Below, piece after piece: positions 48,385 to 57,677 of a DNA stretch of 64,000 bases; position 1 is the first letter of the stretch; the number at the start of each line of letters is the position of its first letter. Source of the DNA: an uncultured Lachnospiraceae bacterium (GTDB lineage: Bacteria > Bacillota > Clostridia > Lachnospirales > Lachnospiraceae); assembly GCA_902779395.1 (NCBI GenBank), contig CACZBK010000010.1:1-64000 (forward strand). Reading direction: 5' to 3'. The notes under the pieces were generated by a model. It was not told where the DNA came from, did no database searches, and worked only from the letters and a program-made list of their open reading frames with translations. A program made the translations under genes and the position numbers.

Positions 48385-50565
48385 ATGAAGCGTATGTTTG
48401 AAAGAAAGAAAAACAGTATCTTCCATCCTGCAGTATTAGCGCTTATGCTGATATCGATACTGCTTAATATTTTTTTGTCCATGCTGATAAGGACAACGGA
48501 TCTTCCCTTTTTTGTCGATACCGTAGGAACGATAACAGCTACGGCACTGGGAGGGATAGTTCCGGGTATAATAACGGCATTTATAACAAATGCCGTCAAT
48601 TTCCTTATGGACGGACAGTCAATATTCTATGCCAGTCTGAACATGCTGATCGCCATAGTCAGTGCGCTTTTCTTCGGGGACAATTCGCCATACAGCAAAC
48701 ATAAACGCAGCGGGAATAAAAAGATCTGTATCCCCGATGTGATCATTTATATACTTATACTTTCTTTTATCGGCGGCGGTATCGGAGGAGAGATCACATG
48801 GTATATGAATGGTGTACCTTCGGATGCTCCCCTGAGTGTATCAATACAGAGATGGCTGTCAGACAATCTTTCCCTGAATATCTGGTTATGCCATGTTATA
48901 CAGACATATATCACCGATACGATAGATAAGGCTGTTTCGGTAGGTATTGCGTTTATCATCATTACCATCCTGCCGGAAAAAGTAAAGGATTATGTCAGAC
49001 TGTCATCCTGGATACAGAAACCTCTGACTTTTGAAGAACAGAACCTTGTGCACAAAAAGCATAAGGGACGCATGTCTATCGGTACCAGGATAAATCTGAT
49101 AATAATACTTTCCACACTTCTGATCACGGTTGTGGCATTTGTGTTCAGCCTGATCAGTTTCCGTGAGAAGACTATAGAAACTCTTTCCGAGTCTGCTGAA
49201 CAGATAGCCTATCTTGCTTCGCGTGAGATAGATCCGGATATGATAGATGAATATATCAAAAAGGGAAATGCTGCTCAGGGATATGCAAGGGTAAAAGGCA
49301 GGCTTACCATCATAAAAAACAGTTCACCGGATATAGCTTTTCTTTATGTATATAAGATACAGAAGAACAGCTGCAGGGTAGTGTTTGACCTTGGAACGAC
49401 TCTGAGCAACGGAAATTATGTGGAAGGTGAAGCGCCGGGTGTGGTGGTCCCTGTTGAAGAAGCCCTGCAGCCTTATATGAACGATCTTCTTGCGGGAAAG
49501 CGGATACCGCCTGTTCAGATAGTGGATGAATACGGAAGCTTTCTGGCTTCATACTGTCCGGTATATGATTCAAAAGGGAATTGTGTATGTTATGCCGTAT
49601 CAAATATTGAATCGGAGAGGATAGGTTTTCTGCTCGGCAAATATTTCGGCAAAGTCATCCTTTTGTTTTCGGGATTTATGATGCTCATAGTGGCGGTAAG
49701 CATACTGACTACGAGATATCATATCGTTATGCCTATCATGAGTATGACACTGTATGCCAATGAGCTGGCAGACAGCAAAGGCGGAGCGGACGAAGAAAGT
49801 CTTGAAAAGATAGAAGAACTGGATATACATACCGACGATGAAGTGGAACAGCTGTATAAAGCGATCTGTAAACTTACGGGTGAAACGGTATTCCAGCTGA
49901 ATGAAAACAGGAATAAGGCTGAAGCCATATCCAAAATGCAGAACGTTCTTATAATCACCATGGCGGATATGGTGGAAAGCAGGGATTCCGATACCGGAGC
50001 GCATGTACTTAAGACAGCCGCTTACGTAAGGATCATTTTGCAGGGGCTCAGGCGAAACGGATATTATACGGAAAAGATAACGGATAAGTATATGAGGGAC
50101 GTTGAAATGAGTGCGCCTCTTCATGATGTGGGAAAGATCAATATTCCCGATGCGATACTTAATAAACCCGGAAAGCTTACTGCTGAAGAATATGAGATAA
50201 TGAAGACACACACTACGGCAGGAATGAATATCCTTGAGAAGGCCATAAGCTCGATGGAAGGTGATAACTATCTTAAAGAAGCCAGAAACATGGCGGCCTA
50301 TCATCATGAAAGATGGGACGGGAAAGGATATCCGGAAGGACTTCACGGAGAGGTAATACCTTTATCGGCCAGGATCATGGCAGTGGCGGATGTTTTTGAT
50401 GCGCTTTCATCTCCGAGAGTATATAAACCCGCATTTCCTCTGGAAGAGGCGCTGAAGATGATACAGGAGGGGGCAGGTACGCAGTTCGATCCCAAATGTG
50501 TAGAGGTGTTTGTTGATTCGATAGTAGAAGTCAAGAAGATACATAAGAAATATCAGGAGACCTGA
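48385..50565 (+). CDS. Membrane HD-GYP protein with extracellular sensor (B)
   Basis: A 726-residue predicted c-di-GMP phosphodiesterase. The N-terminal membrane block of five to six helices (about residues 12-200) looks like an ECF S-component-type or MASE sensor (FFVDTVGTITATALGGIVPG). Another helix (about 232-255), an extracellular sensor region (about 256-430), a helix (about 432-455), a HAMP-like linker and HD-GYP follow. The catalytic motifs are intact: DTGAHVLKTAAY, PLHDVGKINIP, HHERWDGKGYP, VADVFDALSS, GTQFDP. It lacks the orphan domain of A and C. The gap to gene A is 15 bases and it overlaps the next start by one base. Confidence 0.85.
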   Translation: MKRMFERKKNSIFHPAVLALMLISILLNIFLSMLIRTTDLPFFVDTVGTITATALGGIVPGIITAFITNAVNFLMDGQSIFYASLNMLIAIVSALFFGDNSPYSKHKRSGNKKICIPDVIIYILILSFIGGGIGGEITWYMNGVPSDAPLSVSIQRWLSDNLSLNIWLCHVIQTYITDTIDKAVSVGIAFIIITILPEKVKDYVRLSSWIQKPLTFEEQNLVHKKHKGRMSIGTRINLIIILSTLLITVVAFVFSLISFREKTIETLSESAEQIAYLASREIDPDMIDEYIKKGNAAQGYARVKGRLTIIKNSSPDIAFLYVYKIQKNSCRVVFDLGTTLSNGNYVEGEAPGVVVPVEEALQPYMNDLLAGKRIPPVQIVDEYGSFLASYCPVYDSKGNCVCYAVSNIESERIGFLLGKYFGKVILLFSGFMMLIVAVSILTTRYHIVMPIMSMTLYANELADSKGGADEESLEKIEELDIHTDDEVEQLYKAICKLTGETVFQLNENRNKAEAISKMQNVLIITMADMVESRDSDTGAHVLKTAAYVRIILQGLRRNGYYTEKITDKYMRDVEMSAPLHDVGKINIPDAILNKPGKLTAEEYEIMKTHTTAGMNILEKAISSMEGDNYLKEARNMAAYHHERWDGKGYPEGLHGEVIPLSARIMAVADVFDALSSPRVYKPAFPLEEALKMIQEGAGTQFDPKCVEVFVDSIVEVKKIHKKYQET

Positions 50566-53500
50566 TGAGAAAAAGAACAGTCTTAAGATCCATATTATGC
50601 ATGTGTCTTGTCTTTATCCTGACAGGCAGTTTTTTCTGTGCTTTCGCATCGGATACGGATCCTGATGTGTGGAACGAGACAGACGGTGATCATTATGTGG
50701 GTGGCGGGTATGCCGCAACTTCACAGATCCCGGGCGTATATTATCTGCCTGTTGTATACGATCCATCAAACGGACTGCCCGTGTCGGAGGTATACAGTAT
50801 CCTGGCAGCACGCAACGGGTATATATGGATAGGAGGGCACAGCGGTATCGTCAGGTATGACGGAGTGAGTTTTGAAAAGATCCAGTCGACTGACGGTCTT
50901 ACCAGCGGAAGGTTTTTGTTTGAAGATAAGAGCGGAAAGATATGGGTTGCTACCAATGACAGCGGAGTCGTGGTACTGGGTCAGAAAGAAAGATGGCATT
51001 ATACCAAAGAGGACGGACTCAGATCCGATTCGATCAGAAGCTTTGCGCAGGATGCGAGAGGAAATGTGTTTATCAGTTCCACATCCGGAGTATCGTATGT
51101 GGATCCTTCAATGAATCTGCACAGAATTGATGATGAACGTATAAATAACGAGAGGATCTCAAGGCTTGTAACGGATATAAACGGAGTTGTTTACGGGCAT
51201 ACAGGAAGCGGCGCTGTATTTACCGTTCTAACACAGGGTATCGGAGAGTACTATGAAAGTGCCGATATGAATATGGAAAAAGTTACAACTATCCTTGCTG
51301 ACCGCAGTTATCCGGGAAGGCTGTACTTCGGGACCGAAAGTAATCGTGTGTATTACGGCCGGTTTGGCGATACGGCGGATAATATGATGAAGATCGATAC
51401 AGGAGATGTTACCGGTATCAACTGGATGCATTACGCCTGCTCACGGCTGTGGATAGCTTCGACACGCAGCGCCGGATATGTGGATGTGAACAAAAAGTTT
51501 ATTGCTTTTGAAAGTCTGCCCTTAAAAGATTCGATCGAAATGATGACATCCGATCATCAGGGAAATATCTGGTTTGCATCGTCAAGATACGGTGTAATGA
51601 AACTGGCAGCAGATAATTTTCTGGATATCAGCAGTGCATCGGGAATGGAACCGGAAGTGGTAAATGCAACCTGTAAAAGGAGAAGAAACCTTTATGTGGG
51701 AACAGATAAAGGAGTAAAGATAATCAATGAGGATTATTATACAAAGAATAATTATATAACCGATTTTTTTGGGGAGGCCAGGGTACGATGCATCATGAAT
51801 GACAAAAGAGGCAATACCTGGTTTTCCGTATACACAGATGACCTTGGCCTGGTATGCCTGAATCTGGGAGGTTCCCTGATACAGTATACGACCGAAGACG
51901 GGCTTCCTTCCAACGCCGTAAGGTGCACGGCAGAGATGAAAGACAGTACGATCATAGCAGGTACAGACAAGGGTATAGCCCTGATCAAAGACGGCAGAGT
52001 CACAGAGACTTACGGTGTGGCGGACGGAATGAAAAATCCCGTTATAGTCACGGTGTGTGAAGGCCGGAACGGTGAGATATATGCCGGCAGTGACGGGGAC
52101 GGTATCTATGTTATAAAAGACGGTATAGTCAAAAGGATAGGAAAAGAAGACGGCCTTGGAAGTGATGTGCTGATGCGCATCAAAAGAGATGATGAAAGAA
52201 ATCTGATCTGGGTAATAACATCCAATTCCGCAGGATATATAAAAAACGGCAGGATAACAACGCTTACCACTCTTCCGCATATGGATAATACCGATATCAT
52301 ACCGGCAAATGATAAACTGTGGTTTTTGTCTTCACAGGGGATCTATGTGGTCAATGCTTCTGATGCCGTAAATGACAGCGTGATCAGTTATAAACTTTTT
52401 GACAGTTCAAACGGTCTGACCAGTATGCCGATATCGTATTGCTACAGCAGCTACGATGAATACGGTAACCTGTATATTGCCGGACAGACAGGGGTATCGG
52501 TCATCAATGTGAACGAGCTTTATGATCTTTCCGGAAAGACCCTCGTGGGAGTAAGGTCTGTCTTTTATGACGGAACGGAGATAGTAGCTGATGAAGACGG
52601 TACATATACGCTTCCGCCAAAGGGAGGCAGGATACAGATCAATGCAGCTGTATTTGATTATACTTTATCCAATCCTCTTATCAGACTGTATCTTGAAGGC
52701 ATGGATGATGAAGGTATCACCGCCTATCAGAATGAATTGCCGCCGCTTGAATATACAGCCATAAAATACGGCGATCATCCGCTTCATATACAGATACTTG
52801 ACAGTATGACAAAAAAAGTCATATCGGATCATATCATTCCCATGGTCAAAAAACCCGGGCTTTTTGAAAGAGTATCGGTAAGGGTAACGGTCATGGCGGT
52901 ACTTTTGCTGGCTCTGGGAATAATCGTATGGCGTATAACCACGAGCACTATCATCAGAAAGCAGTATGTACAGGTGCAGGAAGCAAAGGATGAGGCTGAA
53001 AGAGCCAATAAAGCCAAAACAAGATTCCTTGCAAATATGAGTCATGAGATACGTGTGCCCATCAATACCATAATAGGAATGGATGAGATGATCTTAAGGG
53101 AGGAGAGCAAACATGTTCCCCGTGAATACCGCAGTGCGATCGCCGGATACGCAAAAAATATCAGATATGCATCCGAAACCCTTCTTAATATCATCAATGA
53201 CCTTTTCGACATATCCGGGATAGAAACCGGAAGGATACGTCTGGTAGAGGAGGAATATGACAGCCATGAGATGCTGCGTAGCGCAATCTCCATAGCCCGT
53301 GGCCAGGCAGAAGAAAAGAAGCTGTATTTTAATATTATTGTTGATAAAAAGCTGCCCAGGAGGCTGTATGGTGACAGCGGAAAGATAAAACAGATACTTC
53401 TCATACTTCTGTCTAATGCTGTAAAGTATACGGATGAAGGCGGATTTGTATTAAGCGTAAGGGTTGTGAATATAAATGAAGCCGGCGTAGAATTGGAGAT

Positions 53501-54194
53501 TTCCGTAAAAGATACCGGAATAGGAATAAAGAGTGAGGAAACGGAAGGACTCTTCCATGCATATGAGAGAATGGAGGAAGTGATAGATCCGGAGGCAAGA
53601 AAGACAGGACTTGGGCTTGATATATCACGTCAGCTTACGGAGCTGATGGGAGGAAAGATCCGCTGCGAGAGCGTTTACGGCGAAGGCAGTGAGTTTATAT
53701 TGAACATCAAACAGAAGATAGTGGATCCCGATGTGACCGGAGAGTTTTCGGAAGACGGGGATGAAGCGGAGCTTGTTTCCTATAAGCCTATGTTTATGGC
53801 TCCGGATGCCGATATACTGGTGGTTGATGATAATCCGATGAACCTTAATATAATAAGGGGACTGCTCAGACCTACCAGGGTATTCGTCAGTACCGCGCTC
53901 AGCGGGGAGGAGTGTCTCAATAAGATCGCAGACAATGATTTTAACGTGGTATTTCTCGATCATATGATGCCAGGAATGGACGGGGAGCAGACTATAAGAA
54001 AGATCAGGGAGCAGCATCCGGATCTTCCGGTATATGCGCTGTCTTCGGGTACGGAAGAAGGACGTGAAGAGTATTTCAGATCTTTAGGCTTTACGGGATT
54101 TCTGAATAAGCCCGTGGATGTCAGGGCGCTTGAAAAGGCGATATTAAAACATCTTCCGAGTAAAATGGTTTCCGAGGTGATCAGGCATGTTTGA
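50565..54194 (+). CDS. Beta-propeller hybrid histidine kinase
   Basis: A 1209-residue hybrid kinase. Signal peptide (about residues 1-28), two seven-bladed-type propellers of Reg_prop repeats (about 60-690; AARNGYIWIGGHSGIVRYDG, GNIWFASSRYGVMKL), a Y_Y_Y-like beta domain (about 690-765), membrane helix (about 775-795), HisKA with NMSHEIRVPINTIIGMDEM (His near 826), HATPase (ILLSNAVKYTDE, DTGIGIKSEE, GLGLDISRQL) and a receiver with phospho-Asp in VFLDHMMPGMDG (near 1131). No AraC domain or HPt is present, unlike Bacteroides HTCS proteins, so output must pass to another protein. It lies between two HD-GYP genes with overlapping ends. Confidence 0.9.
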   Translation: MRKRTVLRSILCMCLVFILTGSFFCAFASDTDPDVWNETDGDHYVGGGYAATSQIPGVYYLPVVYDPSNGLPVSEVYSILAARNGYIWIGGHSGIVRYDGVSFEKIQSTDGLTSGRFLFEDKSGKIWVATNDSGVVVLGQKERWHYTKEDGLRSDSIRSFAQDARGNVFISSTSGVSYVDPSMNLHRIDDERINNERISRLVTDINGVVYGHTGSGAVFTVLTQGIGEYYESADMNMEKVTTILADRSYPGRLYFGTESNRVYYGRFGDTADNMMKIDTGDVTGINWMHYACSRLWIASTRSAGYVDVNKKFIAFESLPLKDSIEMMTSDHQGNIWFASSRYGVMKLAADNFLDISSASGMEPEVVNATCKRRRNLYVGTDKGVKIINEDYYTKNNYITDFFGEARVRCIMNDKRGNTWFSVYTDDLGLVCLNLGGSLIQYTTEDGLPSNAVRCTAEMKDSTIIAGTDKGIALIKDGRVTETYGVADGMKNPVIVTVCEGRNGEIYAGSDGDGIYVIKDGIVKRIGKEDGLGSDVLMRIKRDDERNLIWVITSNSAGYIKNGRITTLTTLPHMDNTDIIPANDKLWFLSSQGIYVVNASDAVNDSVISYKLFDSSNGLTSMPISYCYSSYDEYGNLYIAGQTGVSVINVNELYDLSGKTLVGVRSVFYDGTEIVADEDGTYTLPPKGGRIQINAAVFDYTLSNPLIRLYLEGMDDEGITAYQNELPPLEYTAIKYGDHPLHIQILDSMTKKVISDHIIPMVKKPGLFERVSVRVTVMAVLLLALGIIVWRITTSTIIRKQYVQVQEAKDEAERANKAKTRFLANMSHEIRVPINTIIGMDEMILREESKHVPREYRSAIAGYAKNIRYASETLLNIINDLFDISGIETGRIRLVEEEYDSHEMLRSAISIARGQAEEKKLYFNIIVDKKLPRRLYGDSGKIKQILLILLSNAVKYTDEGGFVLSVRVVNINEAGVELEISVKDTGIGIKSEETEGLFHAYERMEEVIDPEARKTGLGLDISRQLTELMGGKIRCESVYGEGSEFILNIKQKIVDPDVTGEFSEDGDEAELVSYKPMFMAPDADILVVDDNPMNLNIIRGLLRPTRVFVSTALSGEECLNKIADNDFNVVFLDHMMPGMDGEQTIRKIREQHPDLPVYALSSGTEEGREEYFRSLGFTGFLNKPVDVRALEKAILKHLPSKMVSEVIRHV

Positions 54195-56592
54195 GCTGAT
54201 ACAGAAATACCAATTGAATATCATGCTTTGTCTTTCCAGTATGTGTCTTATCGTAGGCTTTTTTTCCATACTCACAAATACTCTTCCCAAAAAAAGAAAG
54301 CGCTCGATAGCCAATCTGGAATTTTCGGCAAGTATCCTTCTGTATTCCGACAGGCTGGCATATATCTATCACGGTGTTCCGGGAGACAGTGCATACTGGA
54401 TGGTCAGGATAACCAATTTCCTGGTGTTTTTTATGACCATATCGGTGGTACAGTCGTTTAATATCTACCTTACGGATGTATGCAGAAATGAGATAGGTCT
54501 TGAAAAGACACCAAAGCGTCTTGTGGCTGTGGAAGCGATATCTTTCTTCGGCTGGATAATGGTCGTGATCTCCCAGTTTACCGGGCTGTATTATTATTTT
54601 GATGAGAATAATGCATATCAGAGAGGGCAGGGTTTTATAATCGCTTATATAATCCCTTTTATTGCCCTGCTCATCCAGCTGTCAGTGATATTACAGTATG
54701 TCAGACGTATGAGCCGGAAGATAAGCATACCCCTTGTGCTCTTTACCCTGATACCCATGCTCGCATCTCTGGTGCAGGCTAAGTTTTACGGCGTATCGCT
54801 TACTAATATGTCGATCGTGGGAATGGGCGTGGTGCTGTATGTTTTCGCGATAATGGAAATGAACGACATTTTGGAAAAAGTGCAGAAACGGCGTCTGGAT
54901 GAGGCAAACAATAAAAGCCTGTCGATAAGGAGATCCTTTGAGCAGACTGTAAAAGCGGTAGCGGGTGCTTTTGATTCAAGAGACAGATATACGAGAGGCC
55001 ATTCATTAAGAGTTGCCGAATATTCGAGCAGGATCGCGCAGGCATACGGTATGGATGACAGGGACTGTTTCAGGGTATATAATTCCGCAATGCTTCATGA
55101 CATAGGAAAAGTAATGATCTCTGAGGACATCATCAAAAGAGCGGGACACCTTACGGAAGCTGAAGAAGCGGAACTGAGAAAACACCCGTTACTGGGCGGA
55201 GAGATACTGTCGGAAATCGAAGAGATACCGTATTTAAGAACGGCAGCTCTTTATCATCATGAGAGATATGACGGGAAAGGCTATCCTGAAGGGAAAAAGG
55301 GAGAGGAGATACCTATCATCGCACGTATCGTTGCTGTTGCCAATGCATATGATGAGATGACGTCACATAAATCATCGCGTGAACCCTATGCACAGGGAAG
55401 GGTACGCGAAACGCTGTTGAGCGCTTCGGGAAGGGAATTCGATCCCGAGATAGTGAAGATCATGGTAGATATGATCGACAAGGATACGGATTACGTCATG
55501 CGGGAAGCTGATGATGAGGTAGTTGAAGCGGCAGATCGTAACGACCTGACACTTGTTAGCAAAATGCACTTTGAGGTATACAAAGAACAGGTTTCCGACG
55601 GTATTCGTCTCGAAAGGGAATTTCTGAAGATAAGGTTTGAGACCTGTCCCGATGGCGGATACGAAAGAAAAAAGTCCCTGCCTGCCATTATTCTTTTTGA
55701 TTCTTTTGACAGGTGTGTGCACAGGGATGAAAGAAGCATCAGGGACCAGCGGTATTTCGAGTACGGTGAGATATGGATGGACGGCCGTACTATCTGTACC
55801 GCAGCAAGGGAGATAAAGACAGATATAAGAAAGAAGAAATCGGAAGAAGGTATAGCGTATAATGACTGGATCCCTTATGAGATAGAGGCGGTATGTATAA
55901 AGGATCATGTGAAGCTGAAGATAAGCAGCCCTTATATATTTGCGGATGTTACTGTAGCTCTTCCGGATGCCACGAGATTTGTTTTTCTTGGATTAAGCGG
56001 TGAAAACTGCAGTATAAGAAATGCATCGGTTAAAAAGGTATCGCTGCAGGCCGGCGATTATCATATTCCAAGGATAGCGCCTGAGGTAAATTATTTTACC
56101 CGCAGGGACGGAGATATCCCGAATGTTGAAGTCAACGGATACAGGGAGGAATATACCAAAGGCATTTCCGTAGAAGACGGAATGCGCATACTTTTCCGCA
56201 CGCAGAGCCTTCCCGTAGCGGATCTTGTGCATCACTGCGCGTACATCCTTCTGTATTCATCCGATGACGGCGAGGTGAACGGTAAGAATTATGCCGAATA
56301 CGCATGTATCCGTCTTGACGGAGATGATGCAACGGATATGGGTAAGTCCGAGAATAAGCTTACCATACACAGAAGTGAGGATTTTGAAGGCTGGGACGCA
56401 TTCAAGGCTCTTAACAGAAAAGGGCTTGATTATGAGATAAGATTCTCACGAAAGCGCAACAGGATCACCTTCAGTACTGAGAACGCCGGTATCTTTATCG
56501 AATGCGAGAGTATTGTTCCTAAAGAAAATGAAAATGTATACGCAGCACTTACCGGTAATCTTTGCGTGATAATGGATATAAGGATACGCTGA
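54187..56592 (+). CDS. 7TM HD-GYP protein with orphan C-terminal domain (C)
   Basis: An 801-residue predicted c-di-GMP phosphodiesterase. Seven membrane helices (about residues 10-230) like the N-terminal 7TM sensors of kinases, then HD-GYP (about 255-425): TRGHSLRVAEYS, MLHDIGKVMIS, HHERYDGKGYP. The segment normally VADAYDAMTS reads VANAYDEMTS, replacing the Asp that in characterised HD-GYP enzymes helps bind metal. The C-terminal domain of about 340 residues (455-801) is homologous to that of protein A (LPDATRFVFLGLSGENC, DIPNVEVNGYR, TENAGIFI). The start overlaps the hybrid kinase by 8 bases, so it is the last gene of the operon. Confidence 0.82.
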   Translation: MFELIQKYQLNIMLCLSSMCLIVGFFSILTNTLPKKRKRSIANLEFSASILLYSDRLAYIYHGVPGDSAYWMVRITNFLVFFMTISVVQSFNIYLTDVCRNEIGLEKTPKRLVAVEAISFFGWIMVVISQFTGLYYYFDENNAYQRGQGFIIAYIIPFIALLIQLSVILQYVRRMSRKISIPLVLFTLIPMLASLVQAKFYGVSLTNMSIVGMGVVLYVFAIMEMNDILEKVQKRRLDEANNKSLSIRRSFEQTVKAVAGAFDSRDRYTRGHSLRVAEYSSRIAQAYGMDDRDCFRVYNSAMLHDIGKVMISEDIIKRAGHLTEAEEAELRKHPLLGGEILSEIEEIPYLRTAALYHHERYDGKGYPEGKKGEEIPIIARIVAVANAYDEMTSHKSSREPYAQGRVRETLLSASGREFDPEIVKIMVDMIDKDTDYVMREADDEVVEAADRNDLTLVSKMHFEVYKEQVSDGIRLEREFLKIRFETCPDGGYERKKSLPAIILFDSFDRCVHRDERSIRDQRYFEYGEIWMDGRTICTAAREIKTDIRKKKSEEGIAYNDWIPYEIEAVCIKDHVKLKISSPYIFADVTVALPDATRFVFLGLSGENCSIRNASVKKVSLQAGDYHIPRIAPEVNYFTRRDGDIPNVEVNGYREEYTKGISVEDGMRILFRTQSLPVADLVHHCAYILLYSSDDGEVNGKNYAEYACIRLDGDDATDMGKSENKLTIHRSEDFEGWDAFKALNRKGLDYEIRFSRKRNRITFSTENAGIFIECESIVPKENENVYAALTGNLCVIMDIRIR

Positions 56593-56594
56593 TT

Positions 56595-56675
56595 TGCATT
56601 TTTGCAAACAGCGAGTATACTGTTATAAAAAATAACCTGACAACAAAGCTTAGTGCTAAGTAGAAAGGAGTCATA
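56595..56675 (+). promoter_or_regulatory. Promoter region of the substrate-binding/ABC operon
   Basis: Two overlapping promoter readings: TTGCAT (N16) TATACT ending at 56624, and TTGCAA (N16) TATAAA ending at 56634. They overlap a small palindrome TTGCA-TTTT-TGCAA. Downstream lies a second palindrome, CTTAG-TG-CTAAG (56649-56660), which could be an operator or leader hairpin. AAAGGAG then serves the gene at 56676. The regulator is unknown. Confidence 0.5.
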
Positions 56676-57677
56676 ATGAGGAAGTTTTTTGTTTTACTTA
56701 TTGCCGCTATGGCAATGCTTTTTGTGTTGGGAGGATGTGCATCTGCCGCATCCCAAAACACACAGACCGCACCGGATGATACGGAAGCTGTATCGGAAGA
56801 TACGCAGATACGTATCGGTGCTCTTAAAGGCCCCACATCAATAGGGCTTGTCAGGCTCATCCATGAGCAGGAAGAATACCCCTACAGCTTTACTATGGAG
56901 ACCCAGGCTGATGTACTGATCTCCGGCATCGCATCGTCTGATCTTGATATCGCGCTGATCCCCGCAAATGTTGCGAGCGTCCTTTATAAAAAGACCGGCG
57001 GCGGCATAGCCGTGATCGATATCAATACACTTGGTGTTCTTTATATGGTCAGCGGAAATAAGGATATCACCTCACTTGAAGATCTGGCAGGAACAACGGT
57101 ATATACCACGGGTGCGGGAACCACGCCCGAATATGTACTAAGGTACCTGCTTTCGGCAAAAGGGCTCAGTGACAGCGTAAAGATCGAGTTTAAGTCGGAA
57201 GCCGCCGAAGTGGCTGCACAGCTGGCAGCGGATCCTTCCTGTGTGGGTATGCTCCCGCAGCCTTTCGTAACGGCTGCACTGGCTCAGAACGATCAGCTTT
57301 CGATAGTGCTGGATATGACAAAGGAATGGGATGCCTTAAACAACGGATCACGCCTTGTTACGGGTGTTACGGTTGTGAGAAAAGCATTCCTGGAAGAGCA
57401 TAAGGAAGCAGTTTTAAAATTCCTGGCTGATCATGCGCAGAGCGTGGACTTTGTAAACTCCGATACAGAAACGGCAGCAGAATATACCGTGGAAGCAGGG
57501 ATAATAGAAAAGGCACCGGTGGCCATGAAGGCTATTCCTTTCTGTAATATAGTATGTATAAAAGGAAGTGAGATGAAGGATGCATTATCCGGTTACCTTA
57601 AGATATTATTCGACCAGGATCCTGCCTCCGTAGGCGGGGAGCTGCCTTCGGATGATTTCTACGGTATCGGAGAGTGA
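56676..57677 (+). CDS. ABC transporter substrate-binding lipoprotein (NMT1/SsuA-like)
   Basis: A 333-residue extracellular lipoprotein. The signal peptide ends in lipobox LGGC (Cys at about residue 21), followed by an acidic Ser/Thr linker. The mature part has the NMT1/THI5-like type II binding fold: IRIGALKGPTSIGLVRL, DLDIALIPANVASVL, LAGTTVYTTGAGTTPEYVLRYL and VGMLPQPFVTAALAQ. Relatives bind sulfonates, nitrate, thiamine precursors or other small anions or aromatics; the ligand is not clear. Ribosome site AAAGGAG. The stop overlaps the GTG start of the transporter, so they are coupled. Confidence 0.88.
   Translation: MRKFFVLLIAAMAMLFVLGGCASAASQNTQTAPDDTEAVSEDTQIRIGALKGPTSIGLVRLIHEQEEYPYSFTMETQADVLISGIASSDLDIALIPANVASVLYKKTGGGIAVIDINTLGVLYMVSGNKDITSLEDLAGTTVYTTGAGTTPEYVLRYLLSAKGLSDSVKIEFKSEAAEVAAQLAADPSCVGMLPQPFVTAALAQNDQLSIVLDMTKEWDALNNGSRLVTGVTVVRKAFLEEHKEAVLKFLADHAQSVDFVNSDTETAAEYTVEAGIIEKAPVAMKAIPFCNIVCIKGSEMKDALSGYLKILFDQDPASVGGELPSDDFYGIGE

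Noticed and set aside
49600-50346. Minus-strand open frame of 248 codons in the HD-GYP B gene
   Set aside because: Antisense shadow of the intact HD-GYP domain; no ribosome site or known motif.
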